64,000 nt of DNA from Citrobacter youngae ATCC 29220 (GTDB lineage Bacteria > Pseudomonadota > Gammaproteobacteria > Enterobacterales > Enterobacteriaceae), in assembly GCF_000155975.1 (NCBI RefSeq), contig NZ_GG730302.1, positions 26,599-90,598 of the forward strand. The letters run 5' to 3'. The translations under genes were made by a program, and so were the position numbers. Within the stretch, counting starts at the first letter, position 1. Each line of letters begins with the position of its first letter. Positions 50,625 to 63,093 of this stretch are shown in pieces. Under the pieces are notes generated by a model. The model saw nothing but the letters and a program-made list of their open reading frames with translations. It did not search any database and was not told the origin of the DNA.

Positions 50625-52358
50625 TCACTCATTCTCGTAATCCATTGACAGTCTGGTGCCATCAATGGTGATATCCCGCCAGCTTCTGGGGGCTGAACCC
50701 AGTTGATGGTTCGTTACCGCCTGCAGCAGTTTCTCCTTATTGAATCCCTCCGGTAGCTGGGCTGATGCAATCGACGCCCATTTATCCTCCAGCCTGCCGA
50801 AGACCAGCCCCTCGCCATCACCAAAGGCATACAGCACCTGCTCAGGCTTACCATCCGCGTTAAGATCCTGATCAACCAGCACGCAGGCATCCTGCTCAAC
50901 GCAGGAAGAGATACGATAGCTCTGTTCTTTCACAAACGCCCAGAAGGCGTCATCCGGCATCTTACTTCCTGGCGCAATCAACACCTTCAGTGCAAGCTGT
51001 TTCGCGGTGAGTTTCTGAATCGAATCGCGCTCACCCTGCAAAATGAAGTTCAGGTCACGCCTGCGCTTGCTGTCTTTGTTGAACGCCTCGTCTTTCTGTA
51101 AGGCTTCCAGCGCCGCGTGGCCCGGTTTTCCGCTGCGAGCCAACATATACAGACTGACCTGTTCCGGCTTAATTTTCCCGCTGTAATACAGCCTCATCTG
51201 ACTGTTGACGCTAATGCGCCAGACATCGAGTACTGGCGACATCAGCAGAATCAGTAGCCCTAATCCCAGCAACGAAACGCCACGGATAACTTTTCCCTGA
51301 ATCTCAAGCGGATTACGTCCCCGGAGCAAAACGCTGACCAGATAGCCAAACGACCAGACCAGCAGCACCGCGACGACCAGCACGCCATACAAACGCTCAG
51401 GCGTCCAACCGTACTGTTGAATCCGCACCCACAGCGCCCAACCGGCAATCAGCATATAGATGGGCGCCACCACCAGGGAGCATTTAATCAGGCAGCGTAA
51501 CGCGCCAGGATAGGGTAACGCCTCTTTTTGCGGCTCGCGCACGATGGCCATCAACAACAGCAGGAGCAGCGTCAGCGTTGACATCAACCCGGCCGCAGAC
51601 ACGCGCTGCGAGATAGCCTCCAGCCCGGTGAAAGGTAAGGTCAACATAAACATCAGCGCCAACAGCGCGACCAGAGGTAACAGACCGGTGGCAATAAGCG
51701 TCAGTAACTTTTGCACCGCCGCAACCAGACGCGACTGTGTGCGGGCTAAAATTACCGCGAAGGCCGTAATCAGACCTAACGCCACATAGACAAACCAGTC
51801 GCTTTCAAAGAAAAGCGTGCGGAAGAAGGTAATCCCGACCAGCTTAAACATCTCGCTCCACAGCAGGAGCACCAGCCAGAACAGGCCATTAGAAATAAAG
51901 ACGATCAGCAAGGTCAACGTATTAAGCCACAGTTGGCTATAAAAATGCGGATAACGCGGCTGCTCGCGCGAAGCATGGAGCTGGTACTGAATCCAGGGCA
52001 AGGCCAGCATCGCCATAAGAATCAAGCGCCAGCCGAAAGCAAAAAGCACCTCACCCAGCGCCCACTTGTCGCTCCCCTCAACATGCCACTTCAGCCACGC
52101 GCCCATCGCCAGCACAACAACGCAAATCAGCGCCATCCAGTACCACAACGCACGCTGTTTAAAAGAAACGACGGTAAACAGAAGTGCCGAAGAGAGCGCA
52201 ATAGTGGCAGGCATGCCATAAAACAGCCAGTTGCCATTCTGGGGCACAAGGTACGTCATCAGCAGGTAACACATGCCCCCCTGTATCAGGCCGATAAATA
52301 TCATACCCCTACGAGTGGTATGTGAAAGTTCAACACTATCCATGGCGTTATCCAGCAT
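50625..52358 (-). CDS. yhgE: YhgE polytopic membrane protein
   Basis: The product is an inner-membrane protein of unknown function. The protein is 577 aa with about 11-12 hydrophobic helices from 18 to 405 and a soluble C-terminal domain (about 410-577) that includes a DQDLNADGKPE calcium-loop-like stretch. Neither ATG 52358 nor the internal ATG at 52343 (MDSVELSHTTRRG) has a clear Shine-Dalgarno, so the start is uncertain by 5 codons. Divergent from pckA. Confidence 0.93.
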   Translation of the reverse strand: MLDNAMDSVELSHTTRRGMIFIGLIQGGMCYLLMTYLVPQNGNWLFYGMPATIALSSALLFTVVSFKQRALWYWMALICVVVLAMGAWLKWHVEGSDKWALGEVLFAFGWRLILMAMLALPWIQYQLHASREQPRYPHFYSQLWLNTLTLLIVFISNGLFWLVLLLWSEMFKLVGITFFRTLFFESDWFVYVALGLITAFAVILARTQSRLVAAVQKLLTLIATGLLPLVALLALMFMLTLPFTGLEAISQRVSAAGLMSTLTLLLLLLMAIVREPQKEALPYPGALRCLIKCSLVVAPIYMLIAGWALWVRIQQYGWTPERLYGVLVVAVLLVWSFGYLVSVLLRGRNPLEIQGKVIRGVSLLGLGLLILLMSPVLDVWRISVNSQMRLYYSGKIKPEQVSLYMLARSGKPGHAALEALQKDEAFNKDSKRRRDLNFILQGERDSIQKLTAKQLALKVLIAPGSKMPDDAFWAFVKEQSYRISSCVEQDACVLVDQDLNADGKPEQVLYAFGDGEGLVFGRLEDKWASIASAQLPEGFNKEKLLQAVTNHQLGSAPRSWRDITIDGTRLSMDYENE

Positions 52359-52484
52359 GAAGAGAAAGACGCATTATTGCATCAACTTCACAAATTTGAG
52401 TATTGACTGACCGTTTTTGGACTATTACGACGGGAAGTGAATCGATATTGTTTATGTATGAGTTACGTTATTTTCTTACGTGAA

Positions 52485-52500
52485 TGCGATTACACTCACA
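52485..52500. promoter_or_regulatory. CRP site upstream of pckA
   Basis: TGCGA-TTACAC-TCACA fits the CRP core with one change in the half-sites. It lies 222 bases before pckA in the 363-base yhgE-pckA spacer (52359-52721), which has no gene. K-12 pckA is catabolite-controlled. Confidence 0.65.
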
Positions 52501-52721
52501 AGATTCCCGCCAAAAACACTCTCTATTAACGTTTTAAGAACATTTTCCACAACAAAAAAGGGTTTCCTGCCATAATATCTGCCTCTTTGTGACAGGAGTC
52601 GCAGCGCATTCGGTCGGCCATGATTTTTCCGGATGCGTAAATCTATGAGCCTTGTCGCGGTTAGCAATCCCAAAAAAACCTTACTATTCCAGGTAATACA
52701 TATTGGCTAAGGAGCAGTGAA

Positions 52722-54344
52722 ATGCGTGTGAACACCAGTTTAACCCCGCAAGATCTCAAGGCTTATGGTATCAATGACGTTCAGGATATCGTTTACAATC
52801 CCAGCTACGACCTGTTGTATCAGGAAGAACTTGATCCAAATCTGGAAGGTTATGAGCGTGGCGTGTTAACGGATCTGGGCGCCGTTGCTGTTGATACCGG
52901 TATCTTTACCGGGCGTTCGCCGAAGGATAAGTACATTGTCCGCGACGACACCACGCGAGATACGCTGTGGTGGTCCGACAAAGGTAAAGGCAAGAACGAC
53001 AACAAACCGCTCTCCCCGGAAACCTGGCAACATCTGAAAGGGTTAGTCACCCAGCAGCTCTCTGGCAAACGCCTGTTTATCGTTGACGCGTTTTGCGGCG
53101 CTAACGCCGATACCCGTCTTTCCGTGCGCTTTATTACCGAAGTGGCCTGGCAGGCGCATTTTGTCAAAAACATGTTCATCCGCCCAAGCGACGAAGAACT
53201 GGTTGATTTTAAACCTGATTTCATCGTGATGAACGGCGCTAAATGCACCAACCCGCAGTGGAAAGAACAGGGGCTGAACTCCGAAAACTTCGTGGCATTC
53301 AACCTGACTGAACGCATTCAGTTGATTGGCGGAACCTGGTACGGCGGCGAAATGAAAAAAGGTATGTTCTCCGTCATGAACTACCTCCTGCCGCTGAAGG
53401 GCATCGCCTCCATGCACTGCTCGGCAAACGTCGGGGAAAAAGGTGATGTCGCGGTCTTCTTTGGCTTGTCCGGCACCGGTAAAACCACGCTGTCCACCGA
53501 CCCTAAACGCCGCCTGATTGGCGATGACGAGCACGGCTGGGATGACGATGGCGTGTTTAACTTCGAAGGGGGTTGCTACGCCAAGACCATCAAACTGTCT
53601 AAAGAGGCCGAGCCGGAAATCTACAACGCGATCCGTCGTGACGCGCTGCTGGAAAACGTCACCGTGCGCGGAGATGGTTCCATCGATTTCGACGACGGTT
53701 CCAAAACCGAGAACACCCGCGTTTCCTACCCGATTTATCACATCGAGAATATCGTTAAGCCGGTGTCAAAAGCGGGTCATGCCACTAAGGTTATCTTCCT
53801 GACCGCTGACGCGTTTGGCGTGCTGCCGCCGGTTTCTCGCCTGACCGCCGATCAAACGCAGTACCACTTCCTGTCCGGCTTTACCGCTAAACTGGCCGGT
53901 ACCGAGCGCGGCGTCACTGAACCTACCCCAACCTTCTCCGCCTGCTTTGGCGCAGCATTTCTGACGCTGCACCCAACGCAATACGCAGAGGTGCTGGTGA
54001 AACGTATGCAGGCGGCAGGTGCGCAGGCGTATCTGGTTAACACCGGCTGGAACGGTACCGGCAAGCGTATCTCAATCAAAGATACCCGTGCGATTATCGA
54101 CGCCATCCTGAACGGTTCACTGGACGACGCAGAAACATTCCGTCTGCCGATGTTTGACCTGGCTATCCCGACCGAGCTGCCGGGCGTGGATACTCGCATT
54201 CTCGATCCGCGTAATACCTACGCGTCACCGGAGCAGTGGCAGGAAAAAGCCAACGCACTGGCGAAACTGTTTATCGAGAACTTCGAGAAGTACACCGACA
54301 CCCCGGCAGGCGAAGCGCTGGTTAGCGCCGGACCGAAGCTGTAA
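52722..54344 (+). CDS. pckA: Phosphoenolpyruvate carboxykinase (ATP)
   Basis: PckA converts oxaloacetate and ATP to PEP in gluconeogenesis. The protein is 540 aa. The kinase loop [11 protein letters not shown] lies near residues 248-258, with [10 protein letters not shown] metal/ATP residues just after and [10 protein letters not shown] near 63. AAGGAG lies 7 bases before the ATG. Confidence 0.99.
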   Translation: MRVNTSLTPQDLKAYGINDVQDIVYNPSYDLLYQEELDPNLEGYERGVLTDLGAVAVDTGIFTGRSPKDKYIVRDDTTRDTLWWSDKGKGKNDNKPLSPETWQHLKGLVTQQLSGKRLFIVDAFCGANADTRLSVRFITEVAWQAHFVKNMFIRPSDEELVDFKPDFIVMNGAKCTNPQWKEQGLNSENFVAFNLTERIQLIGGTWYGGEMKKGMFSVMNYLLPLKGIASMHCSANVGEKGDVAVFFGLSGTGKTTLSTDPKRRLIGDDEHGWDDDGVFNFEGGCYAKTIKLSKEAEPEIYNAIRRDALLENVTVRGDGSIDFDDGSKTENTRVSYPIYHIENIVKPVSKAGHATKVIFLTADAFGVLPPVSRLTADQTQYHFLSGFTAKLAGTERGVTEPTPTFSACFGAAFLTLHPTQYAEVLVKRMQAAGAQAYLVNTGWNGTGKRISIKDTRAIIDAILNGSLDDAETFRLPMFDLAIPTELPGVDTRILDPRNTYASPEQWQEKANALAKLFIENFEKYTDTPAGEALVSAGPKL

Positions 54345-54390
54345 ATCAGGTTGCAGGTTGGCGGCGTAAACAGGTCTACGGTCATAACGC

Positions 54391-54422
54391 TGTAGGCCTG
54401 ATAAGCTAAGCGCCATCAGGCA
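54391..54422. repeat. Single REP unit, pckA-envZ
   Basis: A single gtaggcctgataagctaagc...gccatcaggc unit lies between convergent pckA and envZ. Confidence 0.75.
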
Positions 54423-54435
54423 TCTAAAAAACAAC

Positions 54436-54458
54436 AAGGGAGGCATTTCGCCTCCCTT
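54436..54458. terminator. pckA/envZ terminator
   Basis: aagggaggc (54436-54444) pairs with gcctccctt (54450-54458) around a 5-base loop. On the minus strand, ttgttgtttttt follows, so it stops envZ; on the plus strand ttcttatg gives a weaker tail for pckA. Confidence 0.82.
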
Positions 54459-54460
54459 TC

Positions 54461-56529
<2,069 letters not shown>

Positions 56530-56754
56530 TGTTATTACTCCCAAAGGTTCGCAACAATTAAGTGTATATTCTTAAGAAAGCTCACGTGAGTCACCAGCGA
56601 ATTCTGGTATGAATTCCAGGCTAAATTGTTACAAAGCATATTAAACAGCAGCTTAAGTATACAATGTTTCTCGCAATACATTATTTATTCTGTTGATATG
56701 CTCACGTAATACTAATTGTGCGCATCATCACAGAGTCGAAGGTAAAACAATAAG

Positions 56755-57228
56755 ATGAAAACGCCCCTGATAACCCGTGAAGGGTATGAAAAACTCAAAC
56801 AAGAGCTGAATTATCTCTGGCGTGAAGAGCGCCCGGAAGTCACCAAAAAGGTTACCTGGGCCGCAAGTCTGGGTGACCGCAGCGAAAATGCCGACTACCA
56901 GTATAATAAAAAGCGCCTGCGCGAGATCGACCGCCGCGTCCGTTATTTGACCAAGTGCATGGAAAATCTGAAAATCGTCGATTACTCCCCGCAGCAGGAA
57001 GGCAAAGTCTTCTTTGGCGCGTGGGTCGAGATTGAAAATGACGATGGCGACATCCGCAAATTCCGCATTGTCGGCTACGATGAGATCTTCGGCCGTAAAG
57101 ATTACATCTCTATCGACTCGCCAATGGCGCGGGCGCTGCTGAAAAAAGAGGTCGGCGATCTCGCGGTAGTCAACACCCCTGGCGGCGAAGCCAGTTGGTA
57201 TGTGAACGAGATTGAATACGTGAAGTGA
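56755..57228 (+). CDS. greB: Transcript cleavage factor GreB
   Basis: GreB rescues backtracked RNA polymerase by stimulating RNA cleavage. The protein is 157 aa (K-12: 158). The N-terminal coiled-coil finger (1-75) has GDRSENADYQYNKK at its tip, with the catalytic acidic residues, and the C-terminal domain is FKBP-like. An imperfect Shine-Dalgarno AAGGTAAA precedes the ATG. Confidence 0.99.
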   Translation: MKTPLITREGYEKLKQELNYLWREERPEVTKKVTWAASLGDRSENADYQYNKKRLREIDRRVRYLTKCMENLKIVDYSPQQEGKVFFGAWVEIENDDGDIRKFRIVGYDEIFGRKDYISIDSPMARALLKKEVGDLAVVNTPGGEASWYVNEIEYVK

Positions 57229-57256
57229 GACCGGAACAATCCGAAGCCCCTGTAGA

Positions 57257-57278
57257 TGACTGGCATTTTTGCCAGTCA
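57257..57278. other. Inverted repeat between greB and yhgF
   Basis: tgactggca (57257-57265) pairs with tgccagtca (57270-57278) around tttt. There is no U-tract, so it is not a clear terminator. It may be an attenuating or stabilising stem between greB and yhgF. Confidence 0.4.
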
Positions 57279-57327
57279 ATCCGTATAACTATCCCCTGAT
57301 TTTTTTATCCTATAGACGAAGCTATCC

Positions 57328-59661
57328 ATGATGAATGATTCTTTCTGCCGCATTATCGCAGGTGAAATTCAGGCTCGTGCTGAACAGGTAGAAGCTGCCG
57401 TTCGCCTGCTTGATGAAGGGAACACCGTGCCGTTTATCGCACGTTATCGTAAGGAAATCACCGGCGGTCTGGACGATACGCAACTGCGTAATCTGGAGAC
57501 CCGTCTGGGATATCTGCGTGAACTGGAAGACCGCCGTCAGGCAATCCTGAAATCTATCGGCGAGCAAGGCAAACTGACCGACGACCTGGCGAATGCGATC
57601 AACGGCACGTTAAGTAAGACCGAACTCGAAGATCTCTATCTGCCGTACAAACCGAAGCGCCGCACCCGTGGGCAAATCGCCATTGAAGCCGGGCTGGAGC
57701 CGCTGGCTGAGCTGCTGTGGAACGAACCCTCCCACGATCCGGAAACGGAAGCCGCCAAATACCTCAACGCCGAAAACGGCGTGGCGGACACCAAAGCGGC
57801 TCTCGACGGCGCGCGCTACATTCTGATGGAGCGTTTCGCAGAAGACGCTACGCTGCTGGCGAAAGTACGTGATTATCTGTGGAAAAACGCCCATCTGGTC
57901 GCTACCGTGGTCAGCGGTAAAGAAGAGGAAGGGGCTAAGTTCCGCGACTACTTCGATCACCATGAACCGATTTCAACCGTACCGTCCCACCGCGCGCTGG
58001 CCATGTTCCGCGGGCGTAACGAAGGCGTGTTACAGCTTTCGCTGAATGCCGATCCGCAATTCGATGAGCCGCCGAAAGAGAGCCACGGCGAGCAGATCAT
58101 CCAGGATCACCTGGGACTGCGCCTGAACAACGCCCCCGCCGACAGCTGGCGTAAAGGCGTTGTCAGTTGGACGTGGCGGATCAAAGTGCTGATGCACCTC
58201 GAAACCGAGCTGATGGGTACCGTGCGCGAACGTGCGGAAGATGAAGCCATCAACGTCTTCGCCCGTAACCTGCACGACCTGCTGATGGCCGCCCCAGCCG
58301 GACTGCGCGCCACCATGGGTCTCGATCCGGGTCTGCGTACCGGGGTAAAAGTGGCTGTCGTTGACGGTACCGGCAAACTGGTGGCTACCGACACCATTTA
58401 TCCGCATACCGGGCAGGCCGCTAAAGCCGCCGTTGCCGTTGCGGCGCTGTGTGAAAAATACAACGTCGAGCTGGTGGCGATTGGTAACGGTACGGCTTCT
58501 CGCGAAACCGAGCGTTTCTTCCTGGATGTGCAGAAGCAGTTCCCGCAAGTCACCGCGCAGAAAGTGATCGTCAGCGAAGCGGGCGCATCCGTCTATTCCG
58601 CTTCCGAGCTGGCGGCGCAGGAGTTCCCGGACCTTGATGTTTCGCTGCGTGGGGCGGTGTCTATCGCCCGTCGTCTGCAGGATCCGCTGGCTGAGCTGGT
58701 GAAAATCGATCCCAAATCCATCGGCGTGGGCCAGTATCAACACGACGTCAGCCAGACTCAACTGGCCCGCAAGCTGGACGCGGTGGTCGAAGACTGCGTA
58801 AACGCCGTCGGCGTGGATCTGAATACCGCCTCCGTGCCGCTGCTGACCCGCGTGGCGGGCCTGACGCGGATGATGGCGCAAAACATCGTTGCCTGGCGCG
58901 ATGAGAACGGTCAGTTCCAGAACCGTCAGCAACTGCTCAAAGTCAGCCGCCTGGGGCCAAAAGCGTTTGAACAGTGCGCAGGCTTCCTGCGTATCAACCA
59001 CGGCGATAACCCGCTGGATGCTTCCACCGTTCACCCGGAAGCGTATCCGATTGTAGAACGCATTCTGGCCGCGACCGAACAATCGCTGCGTGACCTGATG
59101 GGCAACAGCAGCGAACTGCGTAATCTGAAAGCGTCCGACTTTACCGACGAACGTTTCGGGGTACCGACCGTCACCGACATCATCAAAGAGCTGGAAAAAC
59201 CGGGCCGTGACCCGCGTCCTGAATTCAAAACCGCGCAGTTTGCGGATGGCGTAGAAACCATGAACGATCTGCTGCCGGGAATGATTCTGGAAGGCGCTGT
59301 TACCAACGTCACCAACTTCGGCGCGTTTGTGGATATCGGCGTACACCAGGACGGTCTGGTGCATATCTCTTCACTGTCAAATAAGTTCGTCGAAGATCCA
59401 CACACCGTGGTGAAAGCGGGCGACATTGTGAAGGTGAAAGTGCTGGAAGTGGATCTGCCGCGTAAGCGTATCGCGCTGACCATGCGTCTGGATGAGCAGC
59501 CTGGTGAAACCAACGCCCGCCGCAGCGGCGGAAATAACGATCGCAATCAGGGCAATCGCCCGGCGCCGAAAGCCGCAAAACCACGCGGCCGTGACGCGCA
59601 GCCTGCCGGCAACAGCGCCATGATGGATGCGCTGGCAGCGGCAATGGGTAAAAAACGCTAG
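57328..59661 (+). CDS. yhgF: Tex-family RNA-binding protein YhgF
   Basis: YhgF is a Tex-like protein thought to act in transcription or translation quality control. The protein is 777 aa (K-12: 773). Tex N-terminal helices are followed by a YqgF-like domain near 325-450 ([18 protein letters not shown]), helix-hairpin-helix motifs near 500-560 and an S1 domain near 650-720 ([20 protein letters not shown]). A basic, Asn/Arg/Pro-rich tail ends it. Confidence 0.98.
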   Translation: MMNDSFCRIIAGEIQARAEQVEAAVRLLDEGNTVPFIARYRKEITGGLDDTQLRNLETRLGYLRELEDRRQAILKSIGEQGKLTDDLANAINGTLSKTELEDLYLPYKPKRRTRGQIAIEAGLEPLAELLWNEPSHDPETEAAKYLNAENGVADTKAALDGARYILMERFAEDATLLAKVRDYLWKNAHLVATVVSGKEEEGAKFRDYFDHHEPISTVPSHRALAMFRGRNEGVLQLSLNADPQFDEPPKESHGEQIIQDHLGLRLNNAPADSWRKGVVSWTWRIKVLMHLETELMGTVRERAEDEAINVFARNLHDLLMAAPAGLRATMGLDPGLRTGVKVAVVDGTGKLVATDTIYPHTGQAAKAAVAVAALCEKYNVELVAIGNGTASRETERFFLDVQKQFPQVTAQKVIVSEAGASVYSASELAAQEFPDLDVSLRGAVSIARRLQDPLAELVKIDPKSIGVGQYQHDVSQTQLARKLDAVVEDCVNAVGVDLNTASVPLLTRVAGLTRMMAQNIVAWRDENGQFQNRQQLLKVSRLGPKAFEQCAGFLRINHGDNPLDASTVHPEAYPIVERILAATEQSLRDLMGNSSELRNLKASDFTDERFGVPTVTDIIKELEKPGRDPRPEFKTAQFADGVETMNDLLPGMILEGAVTNVTNFGAFVDIGVHQDGLVHISSLSNKFVEDPHTVVKAGDIVKVKVLEVDLPRKRIALTMRLDEQPGETNARRSGGNNDRNQGNRPAPKAAKPRGRDAQPAGNSAMMDALAAAMGKKR

Positions 59662-59671
59662 TGTGACTTTT

Positions 59672-59706
59672 GTGCCGGATAGCGGTGTAAACACCTTATC
59701 CGGCAT
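59672..59706. repeat. Single REP-like hairpin after yhgF
   Basis: tgccggatagcggtgt and acaccttatccggca form one unit. It is probably the transcript end structure of yhgF. Confidence 0.75.
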
Positions 59707-59832
59707 ATTTACTCTATTTCTCGTTATCCACCACAATATATTTATCACTTCATTAACAGATGAAACCTTAATTAAACATTAAGGATCTGCGTAATTACTG
59801 CCGTGAATCATTCATTCCAGATGGAATAAATG

Positions 59833-59846
59833 TTGAGGCATATCAA
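59833..59846. promoter_or_regulatory. Probable FNR site upstream of feoA
   Basis: TTGAG-GCAT-ATCAA differs from the FNR consensus TTGAT-N4-ATCAA at one base. It lies 189 bases before feoA in the 373-base yhgF-feoA spacer (59662-60034). It would activate feo under anoxia, when ferrous iron is available. Confidence 0.65.
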
Positions 59847-59908
59847 AATTGGCGCAAATTATTATCCAATTCCACATTCCGTCACACTTATTCTATTGAT
59901 GATAGAAA

Positions 59909-59927
59909 CCATTCTCATTATCATTGG
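59909..59927. promoter_or_regulatory. Probable Fur box upstream of feoA
   Basis: On the minus strand the hexamers read CCAATG-ATAATG-AGAATG, matching Fur-type GATAAT repeats in the ATTCTC-ATTATC-ATTGG stretch. It lies 108 bases before feoA and about 70 bases downstream of the FNR site, a place where Fur could block transcription. Confidence 0.55.
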
Positions 59928-60028
59928 TTTGTTGATTATTTACTCTTTCCTTACGTTGGCTAATCACCTGGTCTCATGCCGCCCTATCGCCCCATGAGGT
60001 AATCATCCAGTTAGCGAGATATAAGTAG

Positions 60029-60262
<234 letters not shown>

Positions 60263-60280
60263 TACAGTGAGTCTATAAAA

Positions 60281-62599
60281 ATGAAAAAACTAACCATTGG
60301 TTTAATTGGTAATCCTAATTCCGGCAAGACAACCTTATTCAACCAGCTCACCGGCGCGCGCCAGCGTGTAGGCAACTGGGCTGGCGTAACCGTTGAACGT
60401 AAAGAAGGCCATTTCGCCACGACGGACCATCAGGTCACGCTGGTCGATTTACCCGGCACCTATTCGCTGACGACAATCTCATCGCAGACCTCTCTTGATG
60501 AGCAAATTGCCTGCCACTACATTTTAAGCGGCGATGCGGATCTGTTGATCAACGTGGTCGATGCCTCAAACCTTGAGCGCAACCTCTACCTGACGTTGCA
60601 GCTGCTTGAGCTGGGTATCCCCTGTATCGTCGCCCTGAACATGCTGGATATTGCTGAAAAACAGCAAATTCGTATTGATATCGATGCCCTCTCCGCCCGC
60701 CTTGGCTGTCCGGTGGTTCCGCTGGTCTCCACCCGCGCCCGCGGCATTGAAGCGTTGAAGCTGGCGATCGATCGCTACAAGGAAAATGACACCGTCGAGC
60801 TGGTTCATTATGCCCAGCCGCTGCTGCAGGAAGCAGAATCCCTCGCTGACGCGATGGCCAAAGACATGCCGCTAAAACAGCGCCGCTGGCTGGGTCTGCA
60901 AATGCTGGAAGGCGATATCTACAGCCGCGCCTACGCCGGTGACGCCGCGCAAAATCTCGATGCCGCCGTTGCGCGTCTGAGCGAGACAATGGACGATCCG
61001 GCGCTGCATATCGCCGATGCGCGTTATCAGTGCATCGCCGCTATCTGCGATACCGTCAGTAACACCCTGACGGCGGAGCCGAGCCGTTTCACCACCGCGG
61101 TGGATAAAATCGTCCTCAACCGCTTTCTCGGGCTGCCGATTTTCCTGTTCGTGATGTACCTGATGTTCCTGCTGGCTATCAACATCGGCGGCGCGCTGCA
61201 GCCGTTGTTTGACGTGGGTTCCGTGGCGCTGTTTATTCATGGTATTCAGTGGATTGGCTATACGCTGCACTTCCCGGACTGGCTGACCATCTTCCTGGCG
61301 CAAGGTCTTGGCGGCGGGATTAACACCGTGCTGCCGCTGGTGCCGCAAATCGGCATGATGTACCTGTTCCTCTCCTTCCTTGAAGACTCCGGCTACATGG
61401 CGCGCGCTGCGTTTGTGATGGACCGTCTGATGCAGGCGTTGGGACTGCCGGGCAAATCGTTTGTCCCGCTGATTGTCGGTTTTGGCTGCAACGTACCGTC
61501 GGTGATGGGCGCACGTACGCTGGATGCCCCGCGTGAGCGTCTGATGACCATCATGATGGCGCCATTTATGTCCTGCGGCGCACGTCTGGCGATTTTCGCC
61601 GTCTTTGCCGCGGCTTTCTTTGGTCAGAACGGCGCGCTGGCGGTCTTCTCGCTGTACGTACTGGGTATCATCATGGCGGTATTGACCGGTCTGATGCTCA
61701 AACACACCATCATGCGTGGCGAAGCAACGCCGTTCGTCATGGAGCTGCCGGTGTATCATGTGCCGCACATCAAGAGCCTGATCATTCAGACCTGGCAACG
61801 TCTGAAAGGCTTCGTACTACGTGCCGGTAAGGTCATCATCATCGTCAGTATTTTCCTCAGCGCGTTTAACAGCTTCTCGCTGAGCGGGAAAATCGTCGAC
61901 AACATCAACGATTCTGCTCTGGCTTCCGTCAGCCGCGTCATCACACCAGTCTTCAAACCGATCGGCGTACATGAAGATAACTGGCAGGCAACCGTAGGCC
62001 TGTTCACCGGTGCGATGGCAAAAGAAGTGGTTGTCGGGACGCTGAACACGCTTTACACCGCAGAAAACATTCAGGAAGAAGAGTTCAATCCGGCAGATTT
62101 CCACCTCGGTGATGAGCTGCTCAGCGCAGTGGATGAAACCTGGCAAAGCCTGAAAGACACCTTCAGCCTGAGCGTACTGGCTAACCCTATCGAAGCCAGC
62201 AAAGGCGATGGCGAGATGGCGACAGGCGCAATGGGCGTGATGGGCGAGAAATTTGGCGGTGCCGCCGCCGCGTACAGCTACCTGATTTTCGTCCTGCTGT
62301 ATGTCCCGTGCATTTCAGTGATGGGCGCTATCGCACGTGAATCCAGCCGTGGCTGGATGGGCTTCTCCATTCTTTGGGGCCTGAATATCGCGTACTCGCT
62401 GTCTACGCTGTTTTATCAGACCGTCAGCTACAAAGCGCATCCGACTTACAGCCTGGTGTGCATCTTAGCGGTCATCTTGTTTAACATTGTATTGCTGGGT
62501 CTGCTGCGCCGTGCCCGCAGCCGGGTGGATCTCTCACTGCTGTCAACCAACAGAACGGCTAGTTCCTGCTGTTCCAGCACCACTGGCGATTGCCATTAA
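60281..62599 (+). CDS. feoB: Ferrous iron transporter FeoB
   Basis: FeoB is the inner-membrane Fe(II) transporter with an N-terminal GTPase. The protein is 772 aa. The G domain has GNPNSGKTT (10-18), DLPGTYSL and NMLD. The membrane region starts near 280 with Gate motifs ([13 protein letters not shown] near 405, PCISVMG near 680). The C-terminus ends with [12 protein letters not shown], a Cys-rich tail also known in K-12. Confidence 0.99.
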   Translation: MKKLTIGLIGNPNSGKTTLFNQLTGARQRVGNWAGVTVERKEGHFATTDHQVTLVDLPGTYSLTTISSQTSLDEQIACHYILSGDADLLINVVDASNLERNLYLTLQLLELGIPCIVALNMLDIAEKQQIRIDIDALSARLGCPVVPLVSTRARGIEALKLAIDRYKENDTVELVHYAQPLLQEAESLADAMAKDMPLKQRRWLGLQMLEGDIYSRAYAGDAAQNLDAAVARLSETMDDPALHIADARYQCIAAICDTVSNTLTAEPSRFTTAVDKIVLNRFLGLPIFLFVMYLMFLLAINIGGALQPLFDVGSVALFIHGIQWIGYTLHFPDWLTIFLAQGLGGGINTVLPLVPQIGMMYLFLSFLEDSGYMARAAFVMDRLMQALGLPGKSFVPLIVGFGCNVPSVMGARTLDAPRERLMTIMMAPFMSCGARLAIFAVFAAAFFGQNGALAVFSLYVLGIIMAVLTGLMLKHTIMRGEATPFVMELPVYHVPHIKSLIIQTWQRLKGFVLRAGKVIIIVSIFLSAFNSFSLSGKIVDNINDSALASVSRVITPVFKPIGVHEDNWQATVGLFTGAMAKEVVVGTLNTLYTAENIQEEEFNPADFHLGDELLSAVDETWQSLKDTFSLSVLANPIEASKGDGEMATGAMGVMGEKFGGAAAAYSYLIFVLLYVPCISVMGAIARESSRGWMGFSILWGLNIAYSLSTLFYQTVSYKAHPTYSLVCILAVILFNIVLLGLLRRARSRVDLSLLSTNRTASSCCSSTTGDCH

Positions 62600-62610
62600 G
62601 GCTGAAAACG

Positions 62611-62847
62611 ATGGCATCGCTTATTCAGGTTCGTGATTTACTGGCGCTGCGGGGGCGCATGGAGGCAAAGCAAATCAGCCACACGCTGCATACCCCGCAG
62701 CCCATGATTGACGCCATGCTGAATCAGTTAGAACAGATGGGCAAAGCAGTGAGGATTCAGGAAGATGCCGATGGGTGTCTTTCCGGAAGCTGCAAGAGTT
62801 GCCCGGAAGGCAAAGCCTGCCTGCGCGAGTGGTGGGCTTTGCGCTAA
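62611..62847 (+). CDS. feoC: Fe-S-containing FeoB regulator FeoC
   Basis: FeoC protects FeoB from proteolysis at low oxygen. The protein is 78 aa from ATG 62611; seven codons upstream are rejected. A winged helix (1-50) is followed by four Cys at 56, 61, 64 and 70 that can bind an Fe-S cluster. It is 11 bases after feoB. Confidence 0.97.
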   Translation: MASLIQVRDLLALRGRMEAKQISHTLHTPQPMIDAMLNQLEQMGKAVRIQEDADGCLSGSCKSCPEGKACLREWWALR

Positions 62848-62858
62848 TCAGATGCTCT

Positions 62859-62945
62859 TTGCCGGATGGCGCTACGCTTATCCGGCCTACAAATGACTGC
62901 AAACGTTCAGGCCGGATATGGCGTTTAAGCTTATATCCGGCTTTT
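62859..62945. repeat. REP/BIME element after feoC
   Basis: A gccggatggcgctacgcttat...ccggcctac unit is followed by an aggccggatatggcg...atatccggc unit. The second unit doubles as the feo terminator. Confidence 0.85.
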
Positions 62946-62946
62946 T
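62911..62946 (+). terminator. REP-derived terminator of feoABC
   Basis: gccggatat (62911-62919) pairs with atatccggc (62933-62941), directly followed by TTTTT. A REP unit here has the form of an intrinsic terminator. Confidence 0.75.
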
Positions 62947-63093
62947 GCGTAATGGGTTCCACAAAGACCTCTTTGTTTTCAGCAAAACAGATCTATCCTT
63001 CCGCCTTCTGCGCAGAACTATCAACTCGCGGATGATTACTGTCGATCGGGCAAGTAGAGTTTCGTCATCTTATTTCTCAGGTGACGGATCGCC

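Noticed and set aside
58030-59364. 444-codon open frame on the minus strand
   Set aside because: It is fully antisense to yhgF, whose protein is a clear Tex homologue; the reverse frame has no family resemblance and is an effect of codon bias.
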